Part shown: piece after piece, positions 1 to 11,743 of the stretch | Layout of the letters: each line of letters opens with the position of its first letter | Position numbering within the stretch: position 1 is the stretch's first letter | From: Castor canadensis | Taxonomy: Eukaryota > Chordata > Mammalia > Rodentia > Castoridae | Assembly: GCF_047511655.1 (NCBI RefSeq) | Contig: NC_133401.1 | Span: forward strand, 13,610,001-13,674,000 | Reading direction: 5' to 3' | Length of the DNA: 64,000 bases | Made by a program: the position numbers and the translations under genes | The notes under the pieces: generated by a model | Told to the model about the DNA's origin: nothing | Database searches by the model: none | The model's input: the letters and a program-made list of their open reading frames with translations, nothing else

Positions 1-2118
1 AAGTGTGGGGAGGATTCAAACAGGAGCCATGCTGGGGCTCAGCCCAGGCTTGGCTCTGAACTTGGTGCTCAGTAGATACTAGTTCACCTACTTCTTGCAT
101 TGTCCTGTGAAGAAGGCACTGTTAAGATTTTTATTTGATGGCAGGGGAGACTTGGATACTTGAGAGAAGTGATTTTCTTTTTTTTTTTTTAATTTTTATT
201 TTGCAAACTGGGGTTTGAACTCATGGTTTTGTGCTTTGCAAAGTGGGTGCTCTACCGTATGAGCTATACCTCCAGTCCATTCTGCTCTGGTTATGTTGGA
301 GATGGTTTCTCCAACTGTTTGCCCAGGCTGGCCTGGCATTGTGAGCCTCTCAATCTTAGCCTCTGAAGTAGCTAGGATTACAGTCGTGAGCCACTAATAC
401 CCGGTTAAAGTGATTTTTTTCTTTCTTTCTTTCTTTTTTTTTTTTTTTTTAGCGGCACTGGGGTTTGAACTTGGGTCTCACACTTTCTAGGCACGCACTC
501 TTAGTGCTTGAATCACTCCGCCAGCCCCTATTTGTGGTGGGTTTTTTTGAGATAGGGTCTTACAAACTATTTGCCCAGCCTAGCTTGGAACCAAGATCCT
601 CCTTCATAGCTAGGATTACAGGCATGAGCCACAGGCACCTGGCGAAAAAGGATATGGCATTGAAAATATCTTTAAGCTTAAGTTACCAGTTTTTTGTTTT
701 GTTTTGTTTTTAGCAGCTCTGGGAACTGCCTCACACTTGCTAGGCAGGCAACTTGCTGCTTGAGCCACTCCACCAGCCCTAAAAGTGTAACATGTGGCCT
801 TTATTGGGGGGCAGTACTGGGGTTTGAACTCAGTATCTTGAGTTTGCTAGGCAAGCACTTTACTACTTGAGCCACACTGCCAGCCAAAGTGATTTTCTTG
901 AGAGCACACAACTAGGAAATGGGAATGGGAAGCCAGTTCAGTCCCAAATTGCTGGCCTTAGAACTTCACAAGTAGACACTCAAGAACACCACCCGAAGGG
1001 CTGGTGAAATAGCTCAAGTGGTAGAGCACCTGCCTAGGAAGCATGAGGCCCTGAGTTTACATTCCAGTACCACAAAAGAAACCAAAACGGCCCCTAATCT
1101 AGGTATAGGGGTTTATGCCTATGATCCCAACTCTTGGGAAGCTGAGGCAGGAGGATCATGAGTTCAAGGGTAGCCTGTGCTACTCTAAAACAAAACAATA
1201 GCAGACGTGTCCTCTACCACCCCGCCCAATCCATCCATTGTATTTGGAGGTTAAAATCAAAGTTACAGACATCATAATCTTCCCCTACACACTTCACAAA
1301 TTCTATGAAGTAGAATTCGTATTTGGTTTCCAGGTCTTTTTTTTTTTTTCTTTTTCTTTTTTGGCGGCACTGGGGTTTGAACTCAGAGCCTTATGCTTGC
1401 TAGGCAGGTGCTCTACCACTTGACCCATTCTGCCAGCGCCATCTAATGGGGACTGGGGCTTCGACATAAGAATTTGGAGGGGGCGCAGTCGATTAGCACA
1501 CGGTACTTATGTAGAGCCAAACTCTACATGTGTGCAGAGTTTCGGGTTTTTGGTGGGACTGGGGTTTTTAACTCAGGGCTTCTCCATTGCAAAGCAGGCA
1601 CCCTACTGCTTGAGCCATACCTCCAGTCCATTTTGCTTTGGTTATTTTGGAGATGGGGAGGGGGGGGGTCTCTTGAACTTTTTGCCCCGGTGGACCTCAA
1701 ACCAAGATCCTCCTGATCTCAGTCCCTCAAGTAGCTAGGATTATAGGGGCGAGCCACCACAGCTGGGCATATTTGCAGTTTTGACAATTATACGCACCTG
1801 CATGACCCACCCCTGCCGCACCCCAGTTGGTTGGTTTTGTTTTGCTTGCTTGTTTTGAATCTGGGTCTCGTGGTGCTGCACAGGCCATTGCCCTGCCTCG
1901 TCCAACACTTTTTTTTTGGCGGTGGCGGGGAGGCCGGGGTAGGGAGTGGTGGTGATGGGTGGAGAAGCAACCCGGGCCTTGTGCATGCATGTCTGGCAAG
2001 GTCTGCTCCTTGCCACCCCCGCCCAAGGGGTGAAGGACTCACGGGGGCACCCGGCCCCTAGGGCGGTGTGCCGGGCAGCGCACCTGCAGGACGCCCCTCT
2101 CATGCGCGCTCTCTGCAG
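1..2118. repeat. NUMBL intron filled with SINE copies
   Basis: No exon is visible. Minus-strand SINE copies (T-run then TGGGGTTTGAACTCAGG) lie at about 170-400, 420-660, 700-780, 805-895, 1335-1440 and 1545-1770. One plus-strand copy with the tRNA-like tail lies at 1000-1190. The last 150 bases before the exon become GC-rich. ORFs here read through SINEs and are not genes. Confidence 0.8.
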
Positions 2119-2308
2119 GGGGAGAGGCTGAGCCACGCGGTGGGCTGCGCGTTCGCCGCCTGCCTGGAGCGGAAGCAGCGGCGGGAGAAGGAGTGCGGAG
2201 TCACCGCCGCCTTCGATGCCAGCCGCACCAGCTTCGCCCGCGAGGGCTCCTTCCGCCTGTCCGGGGGCGGCCGGCCCACCGAGCGCGAGGCTGCAGAGAA
2301 GAAAAAAG
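2119..2308 (+). CDS. NUMBL: NUMBL exon: end of PTB domain and start of the Ser-rich linker
   Basis: The acceptor ctctctgcag precedes GGG GAG AGG (Gly-Glu-Arg). The exon ends in GAG AAG AAA AAA G before gtgggt (phase 1). It encodes the PTB C-terminal helix ([16 protein letters not shown]) and the [20 protein letters not shown] segment, which resembles the phosphorylated linker of Numb. It is very GC-rich compared with the flanking introns. Confidence 0.95.
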
Positions 2309-5300
2309 GTGGGTGCTGCTGCTGGGCAGGTGGGACAGGTGGGGCACGGGCATCTAGCTTATGCGAGAGACTCAGGGCGCTGCAGCTCCCCCAGGCAGGG
2401 TGTCAGCTCCAAGGCTGGTGACAGTCGCTACAGCACACCTCAGTCCAAGGAACTCCTGGGGACGTTTCTCAGGTTTCCAGGTTCCTCAAACCCTCCATGA
2501 TCTGCCACATCAGGGGTGCCCAGGGCCTCACACTGTGCAGCGGCAACACCTAGGAGCTCTGTTTGCTGGGTAGTGACTAGCATTCCAAAAAAACCAAATA
2601 GAGCTGGGCATGGTGATGCAGGCCTGTGATCCCAGCTATGCAGGAGGCAGAGGTAGGAAGATCATGGTCCCAGGCTTTGGCAAAAAGCTGGAGATCCAAT
2701 CTGAAAAACAACTAAAAGCAGAAAAGGGCTGGGGGGAGCATAGTTGAAATGGGGAGGGAGGAAAGGAAGGAAGGAGGAAAGAAGGAAGGGAGGGAGGGAG
2801 GAAGGAAGGAAATTGGAGTACATCAGTAGAATGGGTTAAGTATCATTTAAAACTTCTTTTTCATGTGTAATGGGTTTTCTTATGTGTAATGGGTTACTAC
2901 ATAAAAGATATATCATATATATCATACTTCATTATCTTACATGGAGTTGCCATCAAGAAAGGGACGGGCACCTGTGGCTCAGCCTCTAATCCTAGCTACT
3001 TGGGAGGCAGAGATCAGGAGGATTGAGGTTTGAAGCCAGCCTGGGCAAATAGGTCTTGAGACCCTCTCTCCAAAAAACCCTTCACAAAAATGGGATGATG
3101 GAGTGGCTCAAGGTGTAGGCTCTGAGTTCAATCCCCACTATCACCAAAAAAAAAAAAAAGGCCAGGCTCCCATGGCTCACACCTGTAATAATAACTATTT
3201 GGGAGGCTGAGTTCGGGAAGATCGAGGTTCAATTGCTAGCTTGGGCAAATAAGTTCTTGAGACCCCCATCTCCAAAATAACCAGAAGAAAATGGACTGGA
3301 GGTGTGGCTCAAGCATAGAGCACCTGCTTTGCAATTGTGATTCCCTGAGTTCAAATCCAGTCCCACCAAAAAAAAAGAGGACCGGCTGGGGCCTGACTCG
3401 GTGGTCCACTGTTTGCATATAGCATGCTGGAGGCCCTGGGTTCCATCCCCAGTACCTAAAAAAAACAAAATTGAAAAATACCTTATAAAGGGGGAGGAGG
3501 TGGCCCAAACAATGTATACACATGTGAGAAAATGTAATAATGATAAAATTAATAAAAAAGAAAAATACCTTATAGAAAAAATAATATTCTAGGTAAATGG
3601 CAAGTACTTCACAAGTTCTAAAACAGTCAGGGGTGAGGTTGATTTAGTTTGTTTTAAATATATTGCTTAAGCTGGCTTGGAACTTATGATCATCCCCCTG
3701 CCTCTGCCTCCCAAGTGCCCATGTGCTGGGACTACAGGTGTACACCACCACACCTAGCTTTAAAACAGTATATTTTAAAATGTTAACTGTATGTTTGCAC
3801 TGAGTCACAGCTTTTTCCTATTTTTCCTTTTTTTTTCAGTGCTAGAATCCATATGCTAGGTAGGTGCTCTACCACTGAGCTGGTAGAGCTGGCTATAACC
3901 CCCAGCCAAATTCTAGTTTTGAAAGTTTGGCAAGCATTGCTTAGAATTTACCACTGAAACTGGTCCAGGTTTAAAAAGACTACAGAGATTTAACAGGTAT
4001 GAGTAAATGCATGTGTAATCCTGAATTGGATTCTGGCTTGGAAGGGGAAAAGAAACTCTGGAAAAGACATAAATGTGACAGTGGGGAACTGTAGGTTAGA
4101 CAGTGGCACTGCTCGCACGTTAAGCTTCCTGAGTGAACCTGTACTGTGCTATACGAGGATATCCTTGTTCTTAGGAAGAACATGCTGAAGGTTTCAGGGC
4201 TGATGATACAGGAAAAAAATATTGCAACAAGTATGGTAACTACTGTAGGTTAGCAACCTACAGGCTGACAGACACCACGGGCTTCTATTGTTCTATTATA
4301 ATTTTTCTGTAAATTTAGAATATTTCTTCCATGCATGGCGGTGTACATGTATAATCCCAGCATTCAGGGGGTAGAGGCAGGAGGGTCAAGAGTTTGAGGG
4401 CAACAGAGTGAGATCTTATCTCAAAATTCCAAGAGCTGGGGATGTAGCTCAGTGGTAGCGTACTTCCCTAGCATGAAGAAGGCTAGGTGTAATCCCAGAA
4501 CTATAGGGAAAAAGTCTAAGCAAAAAGTTAGGTAAATGGAATTTTTTTTTTTGAGACAGGGTCTTGCTATAACCCAGGCCGGTCTTGAACTCAAGATCCT
4601 CCTGCCTCAGCCTTCCGAGTGCTGGGATTATGAGCATGTACCACCATGCTCAGCTCTAAAAATGGAAATTTTTATCACTAGAATATTAGAGTTGACAAAA
4701 GACATTTTTATTTGTAAATTATATGACAATTTATAAGTCTCTCTACAGAGTTCTTCATAATTTGCAAAGCATGTTTCTGTCTATATCGCCTATTAGAATT
4801 TGTAAAGTACAGTCAACATAGGGCACGGTAGAGCATAGGATGTCTTATTGCTCACAGAGGACACACAGGCATGCAGTCATCCACCGTGTCCAGAGAAGTT
4901 TTTATTTGTTTGGTTTTCTTGTGGTGCTGGGGATCGAACACAGGGCCTTATGCATGCCAGGCGAGTGTTCTCCCACTGAGCTATATCCCCAACCCTTTCA
5001 CTGTGTTCAAATACTTCTTTACCATTGACATAAGATATTAGAATTTAGGAAGAGAGTTGTGGGCTACAAAGCCCAAGACAGTTGCTTTTGCCTTTGCAAA
5101 CAGTTTGCTGTTTCCAAGGGGCCTTCTCATTTCCAGGGCTTTTGCCCTGTGGAAAGAAAGCACTTTCCTGTTTGCACAGCCAAACATGAGTGTACAAAGT
5201 GAGGTGAGACTTACTGAGCCTCTCACCCATACTGTGCTACCCTATACTGGGTCACAGCCTGAGACCTGCGTTGAGCGCCAGCTCTGGAGTTGTTTACCAA

Positions 5301-8300
5301 GCTTTGGTTGGATTCTGACACATTGAGCGTTCGCCACCTTAACTGACCTTCTTGGGAGGCCTGAGGACATAGTCTAGGGTTGTTCATCCCAGTTGGGAGA
5401 CTGCAGCCTAGAGAGAGAAGGGGACTTCCTAAAGTCACACAGTGAGGAGAGGGCAGAGGTAGTTTTCCTGGTTCCAACTTCTGGTCTATTTCCATGGCCA
5501 TAGCCCAGGCCTGAATGGGCAGCTCATCACCTCTTTCTGGAATATGGGAGAAGCAGCTCTGAGTGACATCCCTCTGGGGGTCTCCCCAGCATTCAGGCTC
5601 CAGGTGGGCAAGGCCTGGGTTGGAGGATGAGTATGTGTTTGTGGATTGGCAGGGTGTGTGTGTGGTAGGGGGGACTGCCATTGAAGAGCCTGCCTTACAA
5701 GCAAGCCAAATGTAGAGAACAGGCTTCCACAGAGGTCAGAAGACAGTCCCAGACTGCAGGGGCCCAGGCTGAGGGGCTGGAACAATCTGGAATGCATCCT
5801 AGAGGATGAAATGCAGAAGCCAGGTCTAGAATGACTGATTGCAGCTGGAAGGAGTGGGGAGGTGGTTGAGGTGGGAAAAATGGTGGAAGGAAGAGAAGCA
5901 GAGAAGGACAGTGACAGAAAGACAGCATGCTCTGGAGAGTAAGCCAGAGGGAGAGACAGGTGAGGCAGCCATTGAAGCACAAACTCCCCTTCCTAGCAGC
6001 ATGATGTGGGTAGGCCATTGGCCTTTGCTGGGCCTCATTTTTCACATCTGTAAAATGGCGATAGTCTCAGCCTCATGGGTGGTGGTGCTGATTGAGTAAG
6101 TTAATACAGTAGAGCCCCGGTATCCTCACGTATGTGGTCACGCGGAGACGCTGTGGAAGAAAACCCATGCATGCTCAGGATGCAGAGTTCAGCGCTGTAC
6201 TGAGGATGCCAGGTTCATTTTCCCATAAGCCACCCAACTTTGGCTAAAAACATGCCACCTTTTAACCAATCTCAAATTATAAAACTGTCACTTTACACTT
6301 AAATTGAGCACGTTCACTTTTACATTGCTTTTGGGGCATTATTTGCTTTTTTTTTTTTTTTTTTGTCAGGAGCTGGGGTTTGAATCATTTGCTTTTTGGG
6401 AGGCAGATTTTCATAAAATTAAGGGCAGGGAAATACTCAGCAGAGCACACAGTGATTTAGACACAACTAATGATAACGAGAGATTTTCCACATCCACTGA
6501 GCAGTGTAATGTGCACACCGAAATTTAAGATTTTTGTTTGTGAAATTTCTTTTTTTGCAGTGCTGGGAATTGAATCCAGGGCCTTGAGCAAGTGCTCTAC
6601 CACTGAGCTACATCCTCAGCCTCTCTTTTGATTTAAAAAGATTATTTATTTTTTAACCTTGCGGGGTCAAAACCATGTATAATAAATCCATGAATAAGGT
6701 GGATACTATGTTTGCAAAGCTGCTGAAACAATGCCTGACTCGTTATTCATGAAAAGCATCAGAAAGGGGAATGGAGGGCCAGGTGTGGCAGTGTAGAGCT
6801 GTCATCCCAGATACTCTGGAGGCGGTGGTAGGAGGACCACAGTTCAAGGCCAGCACCAGGCAAAGTTAGAAAGAGATAGTGTCTGAAAAACTAACGAAAA
6901 ACAAAAGGACTCAGGGCATCGCTCAAGTGGTAGAGAACTTGCCTAGCAAGCGTAAGGCCCTGAATTCAACCCCCAATACCACAAAAAAAGAAAGAGAGCT
7001 AGAGGTGTCCAAGGGAAAAATGGGGAGAGGCGCGGAGGAGGGCTGAGAAGGGGCCGAAGCACAGAGGCCCAGTTGGAGGAGATTCCCCAAGGATGTCCTC
7101 TGGGCAGTGGTCTTGGCTGGGCTGGGGTGGGGGTGCTGCAGAGCCCCAGCCCTCTCAAGGGCACATCAGGTAAGGAAGGCAGACTTAGGGAATGACGGAG
7201 ACCTAGGGTGGGAAAGGTCTGGGATGCCAAGGTGAGGTGTCTAACTATCTTCCATATCTCCAGCAGAGGCAGCAGCTGCCCCCACTGTGGCTCCTGGTCC
7301 TGCTCAGCCTGGGCATGTGTCCCCGACACCAGCCACCACATCCCCTGGCGAGAAGGGGGAGGCAGGCACTCCAGTGGCTGCAGGAACCACTGCTGCTGCC
7401 ATCCCCCGGCGCCACGCCCCTCTGGAGCAGTTGGTTCGCCAGGGTTCCTTTCGTGGCTTCCCAGCGCTCAGCCAGAAGAACTCACCATTCAAACGGCAGC
7501 TGAGCCTCCGGCTGAATGAACTGCCATCTACACTGCAGCGCCGTACTGACTTCCAGGTGAAGGGCACAGGTGAGTCCCAGGCTTGGCAGGAAAGGTATCA
7601 GACTCAATTGCACTGTCTGCTGTGGGCAAGGGATAGAGGACAGGTGTACACACTGATCAATTGGCACTGTCTACCAAAGGCAAACAATAGACCTGTGGCA
7701 TGGATCATGATCAGTTAACAATGTCTGTCATGAGCAAGGAATACAAGAGAGGTAACATGAGCCAAGAGTGGTGGTGCACACCTGCGGTTCTAGCACTTGG
7801 GAGGTTGAGTCAGGAGGATCGCAAGTTCAAGGCCTGCCTGAGTAACATACACAGCAGCGGTAGCACAAGTCGTGACTGATTAGCCACATCTATTAAGGGT
7901 ATAGCAGAAAAGTAGCACGGTCACGATCGGTTAACCATGTCTTCTGGGGTTCAGGGAAGGGAGCATAGTCTGCTCCAGGCTATTGAGTCTTCTATGGGCA
8001 AGGGAAAGAAGAGAAGCCCTGGTTTTGCTCAGGACTCAAACACCTGAGTTCACTGCTTCTTCCAAGCATTTGGCCAATAGAGCCATGACTCAGGAGAAAG
8101 GAGAGCTGGGAACCTGTGGTAATCCTAGCTATTGGGAGGCTGAGTTCAGGAGGATCGAGTTTTGAGGCCCACCCAGGCAAAATAGTTTACAAGACCCCAT
8201 CTCCAAAATAACCAGAGCAAAATGGACTGGAGGTGTGGCTCAAGTGATAAAGCATTTGCTTTGGGATCACAGTGCCTTGAGTTCAAACCCCAGTCCCACT

Positions 8301-11206
8301 TAAAAAAAAAAAAAAAAGAGAGAGAGAGAGAGAGAAAGGTTATAATGGATTAGCAATGTCTGGCTAGGGCAAGGAGGATAGAGGGATGGCAACAGACATA
8401 CTGATTTCCTAATGATGTCTGCCATGAGCAAGGAGAGAGGTGACACACACATGATTAAATAAGTACAAGGCCATGGGAGAAGGCAGAGGAGAGGGCAGCA
8501 GGGTGTTTTGTTTTTGCTCAAAGGAGAGACTCCCAGAATTTGGTCACTGGAGCCATAAGATCCATCCAAGTAAGGAATAAGGTGAGCAAAGACGTCAGTG
8601 GGGAAGAAAAGCATTGTGTTTGATTATTAATGTCTGCCATGGGCCAGGGAGAGGAGAGAAGTGGCTCGGTTCCCTAGCTTGCCCTTCCAGCAGTCAGGGA
8701 AGCCATGTGGTCTGTCCCACTCTGCTACTCCATATGCCATATCTGGGACACCTGCCCCTCTGGTGGTGAAGGTTGGTGTGGGAAGGTGTTGATTTGTATC
8801 TGCCACACTGGGCTGCTCCAAAAGGTAATTTTTGAGCAGATGCCAATGTGTGTCGAGAATGATGCACACCACTCAGTGTCCTGCAGCATTCCTTGGTGTC
8901 ATACGCCCTCACGTTTGCTGTCCTCATGCAGCCTGACATTAAACACACGCCCAGGGCTGTCACACATGCTCCCTGAGAGGTGGCAGCCTCCCCAGGCTCA
9001 GTTTGGAAGCTCACACTCCTTGGCCATCTGCATATGTGTGTGGTTGTGACTTGCCATGCAGAAACTTCGCAGATGTACAGTGATGTCCCACTCTTACATA
9101 TGTCACACTCAGGAGACACGCACACTCAGAAATCACACACCAGATTTACACACACTCACAAACCACACACCTGGCTGCACACAACTCGGAAGCCACACTC
9201 ACAAACACTCCTACGTCACACAGGCAGAATCACTCACACTTAGCTGCCACACATTTGAGCTTTGAGTCACAATCAGAGACCACGTCCTCAAATACTGTGT
9301 GCCTGGATGAATACACACAGCTATCTTACATTGACCTGGAAGCCACTCCCGACCTGGGTCCCCACATCACACCTGCTGACTTGCTACAGCCTCTTCTTTC
9401 TGATGTTCATGGAGCATTCCTCCTGCCCCATGGAGACAGCCACTTGCTAAAGCGTCACAGACATTTGTCACACATGACATATGGCAATCCTTAGCTTATT
9501 TGGATGGTACCTTAGTTCCTCCCAAGCCCTCTCAGGCCACCACACCTGTTCTGTATCTCCTACTTTGCTGGTACAGGGGCATGTCTACCCTGGTGATAGG
9601 CCAGACCAGATTGGGTGGCCATGAGACTTGGCTGTTGTACCACTCAGATGTCACACACACACACACACACACACACGCACGCAGTTATTGTAGTGGCCAT
9701 GGCCACCTAGTGACTCCAGAGTGGATGCACCAACCTACATCCTTAGGAAGGAAAAGGACCCAGGTCATAGAGGGCCTCCTTGCTGACCTCTGCCCTCCCC
9801 TGACTTCCCAGTACCTGAGATGGAGCCTCCAGGTGCCAATGACAGTGACAGCATCAATGCTTTGTGCACACAGATCAGCTCATCTTTTGCCAGTGCTGGA
9901 GCACCAGCATCAGGGCCACCACCTGCCACAACAGGTAAGCCAGCCTTTCCACTGTGCCGACACCCTGCAGTGCCCCTCCCACATTCCCCTTCTCCATTCA
10001 AGGGCAGCTTGGAGACCTCAGGAATCTGGGATGGTTCAGAGTTCGAACTAATGGTCATCATAGAGCCACGGGCTGGCCTTAGAGCCAGGAGATCCCCTTA
10101 GAACCACAGGATCATCTTAGAGCCATAGACTAGCTTAGAAACATCGGATCCACTTAAAACTATGGGTCATCTTAGTACTATGCAATCATCTTTGAACCAC
10201 GAGAGCCTGTGACATTCGGAGGCATTGGCTCATCCTAAAACCACAGGATCACCTTAGAACCAAGAGATCATTTTAGAACCATGGATCATCTTGGAACCAT
10301 GAGCTCATCCTAGAACCATGGGAGCACCTTAGACTCTCAAACAGTGTAGACCTCTGCAATCTTAGGAAACACAGTCTTAAGACTGATGAGCCAGGCACTG
10401 GTGGCTCACGCCTGTAATCCTAGCTACTGAGGAGGCAGAGATCAGGAGGATCACAGTTCAAGGCCAACCTGGGCAAATAGTTTGCAAGACCCTATCTCGA
10501 AAAAAACCATCACAAAAAAAGGCTGGTAGAGTGGCTCAAGGTGTAGGCCCTGAGTTCAAACACCAGTACCACAAAAAAACAAACAAACAAAAAACCCTAG
10601 TGAGCCTCACTGACTGTGGTGGAATCTTTGCCTCCTAAAACAATACACCCCAAGTACTAGAATCAAAGATGGTTTTATATATGTATGTATGTATGTATAT
10701 ATTTTTTTCCAGTGCTGGGGTTTGAACTCAGGGCCTTACACTTGCTAGGCAGGTGGTCTACCACTAATACTCAAAATATTTAATATCAGTTGTGGCCCTG
10801 ACCAGTGAGAAGGGCAGTAGGACCAGGTGAGCATCAGTCCTACCTTGGCCTCTCCATCCTAGGGCTGTGGAGTGTCAGCATTGTAAGTTCTCAGCCCTGC
10901 AGACCCATTATGTGGTCTGGAATGGTTAAGCCCTTGTGTGAGGTCAGTACAGCTAGAGAGTTCAGCTGGGATTCAGAGGCAGGCAGTGAGCCTGTGCTCT
11001 GATCCCCAGGCTCATCATACTCCCAGCCAGGGGTTCTTCCATTGTAGCCTGTGCCCTTCACCTGCCTCTCCTCTCTCGTCTCTCCAGGGACTTCTGCCTG
11101 GGGTGAGCCCTCTGTGCCCCCTGCAGCTGCCTTCCAGCCTGGACATAAACGGACACCTTCAGAGGCTGAGCGATGGCTAGAAGAGGTGTCTCAAGTGGCC
11201 AAGGCA

Positions 11207-11247
<41 letters not shown>

Positions 11248-11743
11248 GCAAGCAGCCTCTATGCCCCCAGTGCCCACCATGCCCCCTTCCCTACAGCCCT
11301 TCCCCGCCCCTGTGGGGCCCTTTGATGCTGCACCTGCCCAGGTGGCTGTGTTCCTGCCACCCCCACACATGCAGCCCCCATTTGTGCCCACCTACCCAGG
11401 CCTAGGCTACCCACCCATGCCTCGGGTGCCTGTGGTGGGCATCACCCCCTCGCAGATGGTAGCCAATGCCTTCTGCTCAGCTGCCCAGCTCCAGCCCCAG
11501 CCTGCCACCCTGCTTGGGAAAGCTGGGGCTTTCCCACCCCCTGCTGCACCCAGTGCCCCTGGGGGCCAGGCCCGTCCACGCCCTAATGGGGCCCCCTGGC
11601 CCCCAGAGCCAGCACCTGCCCCAGCCCCTGAGTTGGACCCCTTTGAGGCTCAGTGGGCAGCATTAGAAGGCAAACCTGCTGTGGAGAAGCCTTCCAATCC
11701 CTTCTCTACTGACCTGCAGAAGACCTTCGAGATTGAACTGTAG
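2119..11743 (+). CDS. NUMBL: NUMBL (Numb-like endocytic adaptor), 3' part: last four exons, 424 codons
   Basis: Joined coding segments 2119-2308, 7264-7569, 9812-9934 and 11088-11743 (TAG) stay in one frame and give 424 codons. The human protein is about 610 residues, so roughly the first 185 lie left of the window. In order they encode the end of the PTB domain ([19 protein letters not shown]), a basic Ser-rich region with RQGSF and RQLSL motifs, a Ser/Gly/Pro stretch, the [20 protein letters not shown] segment, a 15-Gln tract, a Pro/Ala-rich tail with DPF, and a terminal NPF followed by FEIEL. In Numb proteins DPF binds AP-2 and NPF binds EH-domain proteins such as EPS15. The Ser motifs match aPKC/CaMK and 14-3-3 sites of Numb. 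NUMBL acts at membranes and endosomes in neural progenitors and antagonises Notch. It runs convergently toward LTBP4. Identity is secure; the isoform is not known. Confidence 0.96.
2309..7263. repeat. NUMBL intron: SINEs, purine microsatellite, MIR pieces
   Basis: Plus-strand SINEs at about 2600-2740, 2965-3160, 3160-3465, 4325-4510 and 6775-6990. Minus-strand copies at 3835-3905, 4540-4660, 4910-5000 and 6550-6625. A (GGAA)n tract at 2752-2812. MIR-like pieces at about 5380-5470 and 5995-6100. A short 3'-end fragment of a LINE-type element at 3490-3560. No coding exon seen. Confidence 0.75.
6106..6712. mobile_element. Possible Tigger/MER2-like DNA transposon remnant
   Basis: The left edge begins CAGTAGAGCCCCGGTATCC and the right edge reads CATGAATAAGGTGGATACTA. 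These look like decayed inverted ends of the pogo-type family that starts CAGTAGTCC. The interior is AT-rich with SINE insertions near 6340 and 6550. The family name is from memory of the consensus ends and is uncertain; no transposase reading frame is left. Confidence 0.35.
7264..7569 (+). CDS. NUMBL: NUMBL exon: Ala/Pro linker plus conserved Ser phosphorylation motifs
   Basis: The acceptor ccatatctccag is followed by CA GAG GCA, which completes the Ala codon begun in the previous exon. The donor is ACAG before gtgagt. The product runs from an Ala/Thr/Pro-rich linker to the strongly conserved [18 protein letters not shown] and [12 protein letters not shown] blocks, which in Numb hold kinase and 14-3-3 sites. 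306 nt, phase 1 in and out. Confidence 0.95.
7570..9811. repeat. NUMBL intron made largely of degenerate minisatellites
   Basis: 7590-8680 holds diverged copies of a roughly 55-bp unit with the core AATGTCTGCCATGAGCAAGG (seen near 7600, 7660, 7710, 7930, 8350, 8415, 8620), split by SINEs at 7760-7855 and 8098-8320. 9060-9260 is a CA-rich degenerate repeat (CACACTCAGAAACCACAC type). 9654-9684 is a (CA)n tract. No exon seen. Confidence 0.75.
9812..9934 (+). CDS. NUMBL: NUMBL exon: acidic/Ser-rich linker
   Basis: Acceptor tgacttcccag, donor ACAG before gtaagc; 123 nt. It encodes [20 protein letters not shown] and a Ser/Ala/Pro stretch typical of the central region of NUMBL. No catalytic function is expected. 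Both junctions keep the frame. Confidence 0.93.
9935..11087. repeat. NUMBL last intron: roughly 20-bp degenerate tandem repeat plus SINEs
   Basis: From about 10070 to 10335 the motif CTTAGAACCATGGGATCAT recurs in a dozen diverged forms. A plus-strand SINE covers 10388-10590 and a minus-strand piece 10705-10770. The last 200 bases are unique. Confidence 0.75.
11088..11743 (+). CDS. NUMBL: NUMBL last coding exon: polyQ, Pro-rich tail, DPF and NPF motifs, stop
   Basis: The acceptor is ctctccag. The exon starts GG ACT TCT GCC TGG and ends at TAG 11741-11743. Features in order: [17 protein letters not shown], a 15-Gln tract at 11207-11251, a Pro/Ala-rich block, [14 protein letters not shown] (AP-2-type DPF motif) and [18 protein letters not shown] (EH-binding NPF). 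These C-terminal motifs recruit endocytic machinery. Confidence 0.96.
11207..11251 (+). repeat. NUMBL: CAG/CAA trinucleotide repeat coding for 15 Gln in NUMBL
   Basis: Fifteen consecutive Gln codons. Codons 8 and 15 are CAA and the rest CAG, so the longest pure CAG runs are seven and six. The human NUMBL polyQ is known to be length-polymorphic; the short interrupted runs seen here should be fairly stable. Confidence 0.95.

Noticed and set aside
11466-11666. Plus-strand frame inside the NUMBL last exon
   Set aside because: It is the +1 shadow of the Pro-rich NUMBL coding sequence, which is secure from its motifs and stop.
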